64,000 bases of DNA from Chara braunii (lineage: Eukaryota; Streptophyta; Charophyceae; Charales; Characeae): NCBI GenBank assembly GCA_003427395.1, contig BFEA01000011.1, forward strand, positions 1,949,361-2,013,360, read 5' to 3'. A program made the translations under genes and the position numbers. Shown piece by piece: positions 34,075 to 48,484 of the stretch (position 1 is its first letter; each line of letters starts with the position of its first letter). Under the pieces are notes generated by a model. It was given only the letters and a program-made list of their open reading frames with translations, ran no database searches and was not told the origin of the DNA.

Positions 34075-34716
34075 TGGTTGCAAGAGGCTCTGGACAAGGA
34101 AACTGGGAATCAGGCCGGCTAAGACACCGACATAGTTCTTACCTATGATGTGTCTGTTTTGTGTGGAGTTTTTTTTTTATTGTACCTATGGGAGCAGGCT
34201 GCATGAATTAAGTAATACCGGGGACATTGTACGATAGTTTTTGATGAGGTGTGATACGGGGATGAATACCTGGGGCATTATACTATAGTTTTTTTTTTTA
34301 TGTGAAGGGTGAATGGTATCGGGATGATTGTCTGGGGCAATCTATCACGACTTCGAGAAAAATGCATGAGATTGAAGGGAAACGCGGAATGACTCATTAT
34401 ATAGATGGGCATGACGACAAACTGGGCAAAAGGGGTGCATTCTTGAAAATTTGGGTAAATTCGGCATGGGACTTGGGATTCTGCTTGGACGGGGTCTGCC
34501 TTGGGAATGTGGACTGGGGCTTCCGTTTTCTTTGTGATGACAGACACAGGGAAAGCACAAGACAAGATGAAACTCAATAACGAGAACGATGTCAACCTCG
34601 CTAACGTAGCCTTTGGAGATGAGTGGCAAAGAACCGAGAGGCCATGAGACAGGCAAAGACCGGTATTATTTATTGGGTCACAACCAAGATAGACACTAGG
34701 AAGGAGAAAGAGATAA
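34075..34716. other. spacer downstream of pol
   Basis: T-runs at 34170 and 34290. The string (A)CTATAGTTTTT and the phrase GGGGACATTGTACGATAGTT / GGGGCATTATACTATAGTT occur at about 34222 and 34271, a ~50-bp direct repeat. No LTR identified. Confidence 0.4.
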
Positions 34717-35286
34717 TTGTTGGCCCGCAAACCTTCGCCCCCTAAAGAAGGCGAGAAATTGCAGCCCTTATCCGAAGAGGAAAGAGAGAAACAAGGAGCG
34801 GAGCTAAAAAGGGAGGAAGAAAGGCAGGATATGTGTGACGAGAGAGGGGGCAGAGAGGGACAAAGTACGCATGACAACATTGAAAGGAGTACAAAGAGAG
34901 GCAAAGTAAGCAAGGCAGTTGCACAAGGAGAGATGAGCAAAGAGAGAACGCGTGCCATGATTGCGAAAGAAGTAAGGAAGCCGAACAAGGCAGGCACGAC
35001 AGCTGTGAGAGAGGGTGCACGGGTTTTGGGGACGAACCCGAGAGAAGGACCGATATTCCATACAACTTTAATCCAAAAAACTTTACGAGGTAAATTCAGT
35101 CCCGTGCAAGAAGCAGAGGACAAAAGTGAGGATGAGGTGCAAGAAATCATCGCCATCAGTAGTGGCGATGAACTAGGGCGGAGAGGCAACCTTCTACAGG
35201 TAGGCCAAGGGAATTACCCCCAGGTGGGAAGAAGAATTTGGACCCACACCCAGTCATTGGTTCGAGCAATGGATAAGTGTGATTAA
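34717..35286 (+). CDS. charged ORF downstream of pol, unrecognised
   Basis: A frame of 189 codons to TAA 35284-35286. It opens without ATG (first codon TTG; first ATG about codon 39). The composition is Lys/Glu/Arg-rich (LSEEEREKQGAELKREEERQ), with a more ordered acidic end (EDKSEDEVQEIIAISSGDEL). It resembles in style the charged N-terminal part of Gag but I see no alignment. It could be a 3' accessory ORF of the same element or the 5' part of another degraded gag. No domain, signal or membrane segment. Confidence 0.35.
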   Translation: MLARKPSPPKEGEKLQPLSEEEREKQGAELKREEERQDMCDERGGREGQSTHDNIERSTKRGKVSKAVAQGEMSKERTRAMIAKEVRKPNKAGTTAVREGARVLGTNPREGPIFHTTLIQKTLRGKFSPVQEAEDKSEDEVQEIIAISSGDELGRRGNLLQVGQGNYPQVGRRIWTHTQSLVRAMDKCD

Positions 35287-36210
35287 GCATGATTAGATTA
35301 TCAGAATCAGGGAACTGATGAGGGACAGAGCGACGGTTATACCTTTGGACTTTTACAGTGAGGAAGAATTGTGAGAGATCGCACAGAGAAAAAAAAGAAA
35401 TCATGGCCGCCGGCCTGGGAGCCGAAGGACCATCCAGGCGCAACGACGAACGGACACCCAAGCGACAAAGGACAAATGACCCGAGGAGGGACTAAAAATG
35501 AGGTGCAAGTTTGACAAGAGTTGTATTTTCTTTACAATAAGTAGAGGAAAAAATTGATTAGTATGAATGAGTTGTTGAGGGCAAACACGACAGAGACTAG
35601 TTAAGATCTTAGCCTAAGGGGCAAGAAAACAATATTTTAGTTACTTTTTTTTTTGATGCGCTACCTCAGATGAATTTTGAAAGAGAAACATTGGGAACAG
35701 ACACGAGTATGAGACTAGCTGAGATGAGACAATTGTGCGTTTTGGACAAAACAGAGATTGTACATTGGATGAAAGTTATGCATCTGGATGAATTGAGCAT
35801 GAAAGAGCATTGCAAAACAGACGAGTACAAGAGAGGTTAGGGAACCTATTGATAGAGCGGCACGAGGATGTCTTCTCCTAAGAGCCTAATCCGACCAAGT
35901 CAGAGTCATGTCACAAGGGACAAAGTTGTGAGAGTGAGCAAGAGTGAAGAGGACAGAGGGACCCGCATCTGATCTATGGTTGAACGACCGGGCGGGCTAG
36001 CACTGCCTTAGTATTGAAAAACCTCCGCTTGGGTGTTAGGCGCTAAGTCAGGTGTATGAATGAGGATGTTGGAACTGAGCAAAACTATGTTGAGAATAAG
36101 ATGAAAGATACGGCACGCTGAAAATTGCAAAGGTTGTTGCCTCCTAACCCCCCAGTAAATTATGGGATCCTTGTCCTTAAAGCTCATCCCCTCGGGCGCT
36201 AAGCATTTGA
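35287..36210. other. no supported gene
   Basis: No ORF of note; a T9 run at 35646 and short GA-rich stretches. Confidence 0.5.
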
Positions 36211-36370
36211 GAATGAAAAAGAATGACCCTAACCAGACTGTTCGACTTGAGAATGGAAAGGAATGACCCTAACCAGGCTGTTCAACTTGAGAATGGAAAG
36301 GAATGACCCTAACCAGACTATTCAACTTGAGAATGAAAAAGAATGACCCTAACCAGGTTATTCCGAAATG
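36211..36370. repeat. 40-bp minisatellite, about 4 copies
   Basis: GAATGAAAAAGAATGACCCT followed by AACCAGACTGTTCGACTTGA, period 40, starting at 36211, 36251, 36291 and 36331. Confidence 0.9.
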
Positions 36371-36475
36371 ACCCTTAACAAGGGTTATTTCTTCTGAAAT
36401 AGGCACTGGGTCCCCTTGCATGACTGTTTGAGAAAGACTGATTGAGAATGAACTAGAATGAGTGATGTGAAATAG

Positions 36476-36930
36476 AAAAGGCCGGTGGGTCGGTTATTGA
36501 AATAGCCATGAGAAAGGGGGAAATAAAAAATGAGAAGGGAAAAGGTCGGTGGGCCGGTCATTGAAATAGCCACGACGAAGCGTGATGACCATCGGGTCGG
36601 TCATTGAAATAGTCGTGAGAAAGGATGAAAATGATAGCTGTGAATGGAAGAAGCCGAAGGGACGGTCATTAAAAACGCCCCTGAAACAAAATTGAGAAGA
36701 AAAAAATTGAAGGGCAGGATAAAAGAGGGCAGGCATTGAATTGAGAAAGACTTCGACCGTCGGGACAGTCACAACGGACAACTATTGAAAAAGCAAAAAT
36801 TGAGAGGTAAGAGATGGGCCGATGGGTCGGTCATGAGAAGTGGCCTATTGAAAAGAGGCCGCCAGATCAGCCACAAGGGATGACCTTGCTAAAGAAAGGC
36901 TGTCGGACCAGCCATGAGAATCAGCCTTGA
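36476..36930. repeat. degenerate ~60-70-bp tandem repeat
   Basis: GGTCGGTGGGCCGGTCATTG and GAAATAGCC blocks recur about six times with increasing divergence, interspersed with GAGAAAGG. Inverted GGCCGG/CCGGTC-like strings are common. No coding potential. Confidence 0.7.
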
Positions 36931-37962
36931 GAAAAAAGTTGGGAAGCGCATTGGATTAAGCATTTGCCTGATGATTGAAAATTGCATTGCATTAGCAGGG
37001 GACCCTAGACAATTTGAAAAGAGGTCGCAAATTGACCATGAAAATAACAAGAGATTGAGTCTTCCTTTTTCTTCTAGTCTCAGGTCTCAGCATGAGGGGG
37101 ATAGTGGTGCATGCACTGCGACCCCGGGACCTCTACCCCGTAGGGAAATGTCCAAGTGCGACCTGTCCCTCCTAAGTAGGGCACCAAGTTAAAGGATCAA
37201 GGTATCAGTCACGATACTCGACATCCGGAACCAGCTCCGACAATGAGCTTTAGTCGGAAGGTTCAAATTGCGCCTCGCGTTGAGGTCCTAAAAAGTCAAG
37301 GGCGCTGAGATGGGCCGAAAAGTTGTTCTTCTAAGTCTTGATGACCCTCTCTAACCATACGCCACGCCGTTGAGGGGCGGCCTGACCGTTTGGGATGGAC
37401 CTAGGCTGCTCACACTAAGTCAAGCGGCACTGTCCACAGGGAAGGTCGGGGCAAGGTATCGGGTGGAGTCCGCCACCACCACAGGGCACTAACACCGCCC
37501 TGTCGGAGTATTACAACCGTTCCGAGGACTAACTGTGAAGTCTCGTAACCGCACTCGCAAACTAATAGAGAGTCCCAACTCTCTTGAGAAGGAAGAGGCC
37601 GGATCCATAGAACTTACCACTTCGGAGGAACGATTCGCGAGGGAGCTACTTATAGTATGATGGGGTCCTGGGAGGAGTGAACAAGACCCACCTAACAGAT
37701 GCGAGGAGGCACCTCAATGATGATGCCCATCTCCAAAAAAGTGGCCGCCGAACTAGAGTAGAGGATGGGGTGAGTTATCAGCAGGGGGAGGACTGATCAC
37801 CCTTCCTTCTGCGGACAAATGGGACGGCATCTGTCTACTTAGTTGGCAGGCAAGGTATGCGTACCTCCAAGTGAGAACCAGTTGCGGGATGGGGACATCG
37901 CGATTGAGTGGGGGAAGGGGTGTCATCCGCCTAAGAACAAACCATGCGAAAGAAACAACAGG
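36931..37962. other. GC-richer stretch without a supportable gene
   Basis: Only ORFs under 95 codons. Text such as CCGACAATGAGCTTTAGTCGG around 37238 forms a short inverted repeat. No other feature recognised. Confidence 0.4.
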
Positions 37963-38735
37963 CAAATGTATGTGGAAATGACTAAGCGAGGCCTGATAAA
38001 AGCTTGGCAAGATGGCCGTGAAAAATGTATGTGGAAATGACTAAGCTGGGTCTGAGAAAAGCCTGGTAAGATGTCCGTAAGAAATGTATGTGAAAATGAC
38101 TAAGCTAGGCCATAGAAAAACCTAATAAGATGCCCGTGCGAAATGTATGTGGAAATGACTAAGCTAGGCCTGAGAGAAGGCTGGCAAGACGCCCGTGAGA
38201 TATGTATGTGGAAGTGACTAAGCTGGACCTGAGAAAAATCTGGCAAGATGTCCGTGAGAAATGTATATGGAAATGACTAAGCTGGGCATGAGAAAAACGT
38301 GGTAACATGCCTGTGAGAAATGTATGTGGAAATGACTAAGCTGGGCACGAGAAAAGCCTGGCAAGATGCCCATGAGAAATGTATGTGGAAAAGATTAAGC
38401 TAGGCCTAAGAAAAACCTGGCAAGATGCCCCGTGAGAAATGCATGTGAAATTGATTGAGCTTGATGAAGGCCTGGCAAGATGCCCAGAAGAAAAGTGCAT
38501 GTAAAATTGACTTTGCTTGGACCGAGAAAGACCTGGCAAGATGGCCAGAAGAGAAGTGTATGTAAAATTGATTGAGTTAGGGCTTGGAAAATACCTGGCA
38601 AGACGTCCAAAAGTGAAAGGCATGTAAAATTGATTGAGCTTGAGCATTGAGGGACACCTAGCAAGGAAAAAATGTATGTAAAAGGAATGAAGCTAGGACT
38701 TGAGAAAGGCCTGGCAAAATGACCAAAAAATAAAA
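37963..38735. repeat. ~59-bp minisatellite array, about 13 copies
   Basis: The unit is AAATGTATGTGGAAATGACT, AAGCTGGGCCTGAGAAAAGC, CTGGCAAGATGCCCGTGAG. The right-hand third is more diverged (ATTGATTGAGCTTG variants). Minus-strand ORFs (SRPSSSSINFTC type) are by-products. Confidence 0.92.
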
Positions 38736-38914
38736 ACGTGAGCGTAAGATCGAGAAAAGGATGGCAAGAAGTATGGATCGCACGAGCCGAAAAACCAATT
38801 AAAAGAGGCACTGAGGGTGGCGAAAGCCGGAAAGGGGACATGATCGATATGGGATGGAAAGGAGATCAACCAAGGGCATTAGGGATGACAAGGCTCGGGA
38901 GAGAAGCATGGGTG

Positions 38915-39085
38915 ATAAGAGACGAGAGGATCCAAAAGAAGGCTTGATGCTCTAAGAGTGATGAATGAGACGAAAGGAGTCAAAAGAAGACTTGGTGCTC
39001 TAAGAGTTATGAATGAGACGAAAGGCGCCAAAAGAAGATTTAATGCTTTAAGGGTGATGGATGAGACGAAAGAAGTTTGAAGGAA
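38915..39085. repeat. 48-bp minisatellite, about 3.5 copies
   Basis: GAGACGAAAGGAGTCAAAAG, AAGACTTGGTGCTCTAAGAG, TTATGAAT with period 48. It ends about 220 bases before family B copy B2. Confidence 0.85.
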
Positions 39086-39894
39086 CTCCCTCTCTTCGGA
39101 AAGCTTGGCCCCCCCACACACCCTTCCCCGCCCCAAGGAGCGGAGATTAGAAGAGATCCCGAGAAAGGAACAAGAAAGGACAAAAGGACCCAGACAAACT
39201 AACTACTTACCACACCCCACCCCCTCTCTCCCGTCCATCCCTCCAGACCCCCTACCAACAGGAGACTGTTGCTCGATGGGAACATTGCGAATGACTGGGG
39301 GGAATGTGTCGGGACCAGTGAGTCGCGAATAGCGTTCCGGTGCTTGAGAGCCGATATATAGCCAAGTTGTGCATGATAGAGAAATCCGGAGTAAAGAGAC
39401 AAGAGAGAGAGAAATGACAAAGGACTAGGACGTGACGGTCGGGAGGAATGATGCCCTGGGTTAAGAACCGCAGGGAGAAAGAATCGGCAACGACAAGCAA
39501 GTAAGCACCAAGACATGGGCGCATAGGAGCATAGCATGAGGCCAGGAGGACCATTGGAATCCGGCATAACGAGGACCAAGAGACCATTAACTTCGCAAAC
39601 GCGGCGCGACAGATGACAAGAGAATAGGGAAGCCAAAAGGTGGACGGCCCCGGTGGTCGTGGAACGCTAGAAAATAAGAGCCCAACATGGGGGCCGCCTA
39701 CGACAATTAATAGAAACCACGGTTTTGAGGCACCGCGGCCGGAGAAACCGGCGCGCGCAAGGCCCAAGAAAAGACAAATGAAAAGGGCCACAGTAGGGCG
39801 GTAAATGCCGAAAGAACATGGGACACCTTGAGGAAAGGCACCGGGGACCACATGAGACTAAGTAAAAATGATGGGAGCCGGGACAAAATATGAG

Positions 39895-40028
39895 GGGTCC
39901 ACCGGCGGGACAAAGTGTCGGGGACCACCGGTGGGATAAAGTGTCGGGGACCACCGGCGGGACGAAGTGTCGGGGACCACCGGCGGGACAAAATGTCGGG
40001 AACCACCGGCGGGACAAAGTGTCGGGAG
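39895..40028. repeat. 26-bp minisatellite in B2, about 5 copies
   Basis: GGGACAAAGTGTCGG + GGACCACCGGC units, fewer than in B1. Confidence 0.93.
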
Positions 40029-40801
40029 AAGATCTCAAGAGGGATTGAGGAGCAACATGAGGAGAAATAATTAAAACAAGGCGCATCGTCAAAATCTCGA
40101 TCTTGATGACAAAAAATATTAGCACCACTAGTGCAAGCGCGAAGGCCCAAAAGAAAAGAAAAAATAAAGAAACATGAAGTGGGAGGCATGGGAGCAATCC
40201 GAAAAATCTCGGATCAGCCTCCCTAAAAAAAATGGAGTCAAAAGGGACTCTATGTGAAAAATAGGTCTCCCGGATAAAATCGGAGTAAAAAAATAGAGGT
40301 AAAAGGAAGCTCCCATGGGCATGAGGGAGCCATTATTATAGTCCGAGATATAACGGACTGCACCATGGGCATAGGGAGGGTCAGACGTAAGAGGAAGAAC
40401 CTAGAAAAGGGCCTTAACGACCATTTGACACTTGACATGCTAGAAAAAGAAAGAAAAGTAAAGAAAAATGTGGGAGAATAAGACAAAAATAGTGAGAGAG
40501 AGTGAATGAGTTGGCTGTCAGTAGGGATTACCACAGGTATGGACTAACAGTTCCCTACTGTCTAAGAAAGGAGGAAAAAAAAAAGAAAAGAAAAGGGGAA
40601 AAAAAAAAAAGAGAAAAAAACCTTAAAGGTAAAAAACGGTCACTTGGGGAGATACATCCGTGACCAGATATATTATGGAATATGGCAGTTGCAAATAATC
40701 TTGATTTCCCCTTGATTTTGCAGAGAAAATAAAAAAAAATAAAGGCCCCATGCAACCGAAACACAACGGATTATATGAGGGAGGAGAAACACATGTTTTA
40801 T

Positions 40802-40834
40802 GTGCATCCGGACCAAAATTGAGTCCGGATGCAC
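40802..40834. repeat. 12-bp-stem hairpin of family B
   Basis: GTGCATCCGGAC and GTCCGGATGCAC separated by 9 bases (CAAAATTGA). A second, related hairpin with an AATATTGAGC loop lies ~165 bases downstream. Both occur at matching positions in B1 (about 6862, 7022) and B4 (about 58813, 58976). Confidence 0.8.
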
Positions 40835-41570
40835 TTGAAAGTTGACCGTTTCTTTTTCCTCCAGTTGTGGGCTAGTTATGGGGCAATAGGACTAGGAAAT
40901 TAACCCCCATTGCAGTCCGAGTTACAACAGACTGCATGGGGAAGAAAAAACACATGTTTTAGGTGCATCTGGGACCAATATTGAGCCCGAATGCACTTGA
41001 GAATTGAGCGCTTCATTTTCTTTCCATATGGGGCAAGTTGTGGGGTTGTGAGACTAGAAAAATGACCATAATTGCAGTCTGAGAAATATCGGACTACATA
41101 AGGATGCCTAGGCTAAGAGAAAATGAGCCATGACAAACCTAAACGACCAGAAAATAGTGATTTCATCATGGGGCAAATAAAAACGGTAAACAACAACTGT
41201 GAGATGAGATCTTGCGACAAAGAATAATCGACACACATAGGGCACCTAAGGAAGGGATATTGGAACCACCAAGGACAAGGAGGTCCCAAAATAAAAATGA
41301 GACATCATCCGGGACGTTGCTGGGGACTAAGTGGGCCAAAATAAAAATAGTCGAAAAATGAGACTCACGCCGGCGGGACTACCGGAGGGACAAAAAAAAT
41401 GGAACTAGTACGGGGAGAGTGGCGGGGACCTGAGTTGTCCCAAGGTAACCATGAGCCAACATGAGGAATAACCGCACAAAGCAAACGACACCGTCGAGAT
41501 CAAAATCTAGACGGTAAAAAATATTAGGACCACTAGTGCAAGCACTAGTGGGATCAAGTGGGAGAGTCGT

Positions 41571-42204
41571 GAGAGAAGGTTAACAACAGTCGTATTTTTC
41601 ATTACCACTTCAGGACACCCTTCACTACTTCAGGATGCAGCCTGCCAAAACAAATGGTTTTCAGGGTCTTCGGACCTTTCACCACTTCACGACACCCTTC
41701 ACCACTTCAGCATGCAGTCTGCCTAAACAGGTGGTTTTCATAGTCTTCGGACCTTTCACCACTTATGAAAATCCTGAACGGTCCTGAAGTGGTGAAAACT
41801 CCGAAGACCCTAAAAACCACCTATTTAGACAGACTGCATCTTTAAGTAGTGAAGGGTGGTTTTCATGGTCTTCAGACCTTTCACCACTTCATGACCATTC
41901 AGGATTTTCAGACCTGAATGGTCTTGAAGTGGTGAAAGGTCCGAAGACCTGAAACAAGTGTTTTTTATGGTCTTCGGACCTTTTACCACTTCAGGACCAT
42001 TCAAGATTTTCAGCCTAAACAAAACTCTCACTTGACAACTTCAGGACACCCTTCCCCACTTCAGGATGCAACCTTCCTAAACAGGTGGTTTCAGGGTCTT
42101 CGGACCTTTCACCACTTCAGGACCATTCAAAATTTTCAGACTGCCTAAAATCTCACTTCAGAATTTTCATTCCTGAATTTTCAGTTACCCGATAACCGTT
42201 TGTG
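41571..42204 (-). mobile_element. small non-autonomous DNA transposon, copy 3 (634 bp, reverse)
   Basis: Inverted relative to the other copies: begins GAGAGAAGGTTAAC and ends AACCGTTTGTG. Flanked by AGAGTCGT (41563-41570) and AGAGGCGT (42205-42212), an 8-bp duplication with one mismatch. The uninterrupted family B copies at about 7597 and 59550 provide the empty site (AGAGCCGTGAGAGAAG; AGAGTCGTGAGGAG). It is longer than the others because of extra internal blocks of the GGTCCTGAAGTGGTGAAAGG repeat in both orientations. Confidence 0.9.
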
Positions 42205-43100
42205 AGAGGCGTGAGAGAAGAGAAAGCTTAATAATGATGGTTGAAGGGTTGCCCAACAATCCGGGGTATCTCGGACTAGCTAGGCATGAGAAAATGGAGC
42301 ACCAAGGGACTCAGCATGAGAAAAAGGCTGTCAAAAATAAATCGGAGCAAAGGGGGTCCACAATTGAGACTAACGGAGGCAAAATAAAGCCCCTGTGTGG
42401 GGCCTTCATTATTGTAATCCGAGATATAACGACCAACTGTTGAATTTGAATCTGGCCATAGATGAAGATCTATGGCCTACCAGGCCTAGAAAAAAACCGA
42501 ACAGCCACTTGACACTTGTCACACGAGAAATAAAAGAAAAGAAAAGAAAAAGGGGGAAAAATGGAGGAAGAATGAGACAAAGGAGGAGAAAAGAGTGGAG
42601 GAGAATATGCCGGCCTATTGGGACCTGCGCAGTAGGGACTGGCAGGTCCCTACTGTGACCTCATCCTTCCAATATTCAAGGAGGGCAATCGAGAATGCAA
42701 AGATATAGCCTTTGGGGCAATATCTCCATAAAATCTGAATTAAAAAATACAAAATCAAAAGAAAATACAAAGGGGCTGACTATTGAAACCATGTACCAGA
42801 AGATGACATTCAGACCCGCAAAGTGTAAAGTATATTGGCTACTTAGTTGACCATTGCCGACAATAGACACTGCTAGTGATCCTTGCGAGGGCGGCACGAA
42901 TCAAGTATGGTGTAAGTAAAAACTAAGTTATTTTTCGACGCGGAGATAGTAAGGACGCGACCTTTTAAGTAGTAAGGCGGGCTGAGAAGGTCACGACCCC
43001 ATCCGACAACACTATTGAGCTACATGCGCGGCGGACGTGAGTGAGAACCGCCCCTAAAAGTGGCAAGTACGGGTGTGTGGTGACCGTGAGTTCGGATGAC

Positions 43101-43590
43101 AGCTTGGGCCTAGCCCTATAGGTTACGACTTCGACTGAGACTACGAAGACCTGGGGATCGAGGCCAGCAACTGTCGACAGCGAAGGAGCGGAGGAGCGTC
43201 TTACGAACGAAACTGAGGGGTTGAGGGTCCCGTGGGACTATCCCCCTTAGTTTTGCTGGGGAGTTCAACAGCGGGCCCGATGGGCAGGACCGAGGACAGG
43301 GTTCCAACGATCCTCTCCTCCTTGCCTCTTTTTTCGTTTTTTTTCTTATTATTTTTCTTTCTTATTATTTTATCTTTTATTTCTATTTATTTTCGTCCCG
43401 TTTTGGGGCGCGGCCCGGTACCAGTCTTGGGACCGACCGTAGACCCAAGAGTTTAGCTCAGAACCAAATATTTTCTAAATTGGCTAGGCCCGGTCAGTTC
43501 CACGATGATATCTCAAGGTCGTCACTTTGGTCGTGGTCCTTTGGGGCATCCGTTAAGATTGGAACACCACATAGAATATTATCATGGCCT
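43101..43590 (+). ncRNA. tRNA-like (SINE-like) block in D1
   Basis: An A-box-like TAGCCCTATAGG at 43111-43122 and a B-box-like GGATCGAGGCC at 43155-43165 (10 of 11 to GGTTCGANNCC) are spaced 32 bases apart, as in tRNA genes and tRNA-derived SINEs. The following ~420 bases, including a T/A-rich stretch and CATCCGTTAAGATTGGAAC, also match the D2 copy. No cloverleaf good enough for a functional tRNA. Confidence 0.45.
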
Positions 43591-45467
<1,877 letters not shown>

Positions 45468-45959
45468 GAAGTTAGGTGAGAGAGTAAGATAAAAGAGAAG
45501 AGCATGATGGTTGCCTGTTTTTCATAATCCAATCTTTTTGCATGCTGCTGCGGATTGCAGCCTTCCTCCCAACCTTTGCAGTTTGGTCTAATCGTGACTA
45601 CCCTTCTACTTGTATGTCCAACACTATTGCACTCGTAGTGTTAAGCTTGTACTCATAGTCTGTGGCTATTGTAGTCGGTAGGACAAATGGATGAATCAGG
45701 CCAAGAACAATGATTTTGCCTCGCCACGTCGCAATATAGAAAAGAGTAGTTGAATGATTGCAGTCAAGGTGCCAAGCACTGGAAAAAGGGGGGAAGCTTC
45801 AATTGCGTTCTGGTGGAGGTAAGAATCTGCTGTCGTTGATAGCTAAGCTCATTGTACTGGTTCCTCATCCCAGGGCACGGAGAAGGCAACTGTTGTTTAT
45901 TGGGATTACAGGGTGCTACAAAGCCTGCCTACAACATACAACTGTTGTGCGGTGCTAAG

Positions 45960-47060
45960 CTGAGCCTGCTGAGTAGCGCTACATTTGTTGGGCTATTGCT
46001 GTGCTTTTTTTGCGGTATTGGACTGTGCTCAACCGTTGTGCTGTGCTGTACTTCTGCTGTGTTAAACTGTGCACTTGCGGTGCATTGCTGAGTCTATTGT
46101 GCTCTAGAGCGGTGTTTTGTTGGACTTTGCTGTACTTGCATATATTTTGCTGTATATAATACTGTGCTGCAGTACTCGCTGGATACTGCTAAAGTTTGTC
46201 GTAGCATTGTTGTGTGTTGCCACGTTAGCACCGCTATGTGCCGTGTGTTTCACTGTAGCTTGCTGCTACTGGTAATGCGCTCTGTGGTATGCGTTGACGT
46301 AGTTGTCTCTCGTCTGCGTCGTTGTACTTTTTGTTGTGCGGCACTACGATTGTTGCAGTCTGGCATTGCATACTCTTGCAGTAGCCTGCTGCTAGGGTTG
46401 CTGTACATATTGGGCGTTTGCTGCGTTTTCGCTGTGTCCTAATGCTGGTGTTGTTGTGCTACCATGACCATTACTACAACAGAGTTTCGGTAGCTATAGT
46501 AAGTATAGTCACAAGCTCGTATTACCCTTGAGGGATAGGGGATGCTGCGGCGACCATGATCTGTTGACTTCGAGGTTGGTGATTTGCGGCTACTTCATCA
46601 GGCATAGTACACCGTCGGACCTCACAGAGTGCTGATTCGAGGAAGCTATTGGTCTGCTGCAACAAATCAAACCTTGTGGTACAGGTACTGCTTGCTACTA
46701 CTGATTGTGCCTCTACTATTACTCCTGGAGGAGACTGCTGCTACGAGCCTGTGAGTTGTTCTTGCTAGGCTGCAGCGGGGCTGTTGTTGGGTAGTGAAGT
46801 GGCAGGAACTGTGTTGTATTCGAAAGATACTACCGGAGTCAAAACCGCTATTTTGGCAAGACTTTGGAGAACGACTACTACACTGTGGACGCTGTGTTTT
46901 TGTGCTCGATCGATATGTTTACTGCGTAGAGCATTGGGCATCATTGAGTCCTTGTCATATGGGGCTGTGGCGTGTCGCGTACACTACTACGGTGCCCGAT
47001 TGCAGTACACAGTGACCATGCACATAGTATTTTACTAAGTTGTCACTAATTGCCTACACT
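45960..47060. repeat. CTG/TGCTGT-rich low-complexity stretch
   Basis: Enriched in GCTGTG, TTGCTGTAC and CTACTACT strings without a fixed period. Homologous in position and composition to 51350-52400. Resulting Cys/Leu/Val-rich ORFs are compositional. Confidence 0.6.
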
Positions 47061-47093
47061 TTCGAATAAGCACGGGGGTGTGCTCTATTCGAA
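47061..47093. repeat. 13-bp-stem hairpin
   Basis: TTCGAATAAGCAC / GTGCTCTATTCGAA: a stem of TTCGAATA plus AGCAC with a single bulged C and a GGGG loop. Possible RNA structure or element end. No obvious counterpart in D2. Confidence 0.6.
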
Positions 47094-47350
47094 CGTGGAC
47101 CTTCTAGGCTGCGTAGCAACAACGCAGTCATGAAGAAAGGCAGTACGGCTCAAGGGGAGTTACTGCTGCGACTTGAGAGATTGTCAGGAGGCTACTACTT
47201 GCGTTTTGGCCGCGGTTCGGCCGGTTTTGCTGTATTCCGTTGGCCATCATTGCGGGGTTCTCAAAAGATTGAAGATTACAAGACCTTCTCCTGCGAGTTG
47301 AGTCTGTCCCACCCTTGTATCTGAAGCGTATGAAACCCCTCCATCTGCCC

Positions 47351-47500
47351 TTCTTACTCTAAGTCTGGTCTAAGGTTACGAGAGGAAGGCGACAGACGGG
47401 GTTGCAACCCGTAGGACCGCAGCAAGACCTTGTGGGAGGTCCACCCACCGATTGCGGGAGCTCTGCCGGAGCCTAGGCGGGGTTCTGGAAGCAGGGAACA
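47351..47500. repeat. conserved 150-bp block, D1 copy
   Basis: TTCTTACTCTAAGTCTGGTC ... GGGTTCTGGAAGCAGGGAAC matches 52532-52680 at about 90% by eye over its whole length, much better than the flanks. The core is GTTACGAGAGGAAGGCG and TTGCAACCCGTAGG. Confidence 0.85.
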
Positions 47501-47527
47501 CTCAGGTAATATGATCGATTTACATGT

Positions 47528-47956
47528 TGTCGGGACTGGTGGGTCCCGAATAACTTCCCATCACTCGAGAAACTAAGTATAGACAAATTGTGCACGACAG
47601 AGAAATCTGGAGTAAGGAGGAAAGAGAGAGAAAAAAAAAAGGATTAGGCTGCAGGAGGGAGTAATGCCCTGGGGTGAGAACCATAGGAGGAGAGAACCAG
47701 CAACGACAAACGAATGAGCGCAAGAACAAGGGCACATAGAACGTAGCATGAGGCCGGGGAGGCCGTTGGAATTCAACAAGACTAAGGCCAAAGGGCCCTT
47801 AAACCAGCAAACGCGGCACGACAGCGACAAAAGAATGAGGAAGTCGAGAGACGGACGGCCCGGGCGTCATGGGAAGTTAGAAAATGAGGGCCCAACATGG
47901 GGGCCACCTACGAGAGCCTCGGGTTGGAGGCCCCGCGACCAAAGGAACCAGCGCGC
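47528..47956 (+). mobile_element. family B copy, left part (B3), split by insertion
   Basis: Starts TGTCGGGACTGGTGGGTCCC and matches B1 5219-5670, up to GGAACCAGCGCGC. The remainder of the same copy resumes at 57741 (B4). The two pieces join at the position that is uninterrupted in B1 (ACCGGCGCGCTCAAGG) and B2 (ACCGGCGCGCGCAAGG). Confidence 0.85.
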
Positions 47957-48484
47957 TGTCGGCCCGAATACCCTTACAAGGGTATTTGGGCGTTGTTTTG
48001 CAACTTACAGGAAGTACGGCCTGTGACGGTATCTAGGGGCGCGTCCCATTTTTGAGTAACCGCGACCAATTCACAAGGATTGGGGGTGATATATGTTTTG
48101 AGTTGATTAGAGAGTGCGTGAGCGTGCACTTTGTGGGCACGCGTTAGCTCGACTAAAAAGTTGACAAATGAAAGCTATGAGGCGTTGGTAGAGTAAGTAA
48201 GTGCTAGGTTGGAATCTTGGATAAAGTCATCACCTCGCACACACGGTTGAAATTATGGGCGGCCCTTCAGAGACAGACGCAGCAAGGGGAGGCATCATCC
48301 ATTGGCCATGGCATTGCAGGGCTATGCGCACGACGGGCCAGGTAAAAGCTTGCCCCAAGTTGGCACGGCGCGCGTGCGGGGCCATGGCTTCAAAAGACGG
48401 GCCGGGGAGCGGCCTTGGTGCACCTCGGCAGGCTCAGGCCTGCGCAATTCCCCTTCATTTAAGGAATTGCGCCCATTGTAATCA

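Larger units (their letters stand above)
39307..42772 (+). mobile_element. family B composite repeat, copy B2 (right-truncated, with nested transposon)
   Basis: Starts TGTCGGGACCAGTGAGTCGC and follows B1 in order: GCGGCCGGAGAAACCGGCGC block (39735), 26-bp minisatellite (39895-40028), palindromes, GTGCATCCGGAC hairpin (40802-40834) and the AGTAGGGAC/GTCCCTACT palindrome (42631-42654). Homology stops at about 42772 (AAATACAAAGG), where B1 and B4 continue with AAATGACCGG. The corresponding right part (~1 kb plus satellites) is absent. A 634-bp transposon sits at 41571-42204. Confidence 0.8.

Noticed and set aside
34278-35189. 303-aa minus-strand ORF
   Set aside because: Ser/Leu/Pro-rich mirror of the charged + strand ORF at 34717; no motif. 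I cannot exclude it fully but the + frame is preferred for its more protein-like composition.
14200-37200. LTRs flanking the gag-pol at 19585-34074
   Set aside because: I compared the upstream (14.2-16.7 kb) and downstream (34.1-37.2 kb) text and found no shared block; a computed self-alignment would decide.
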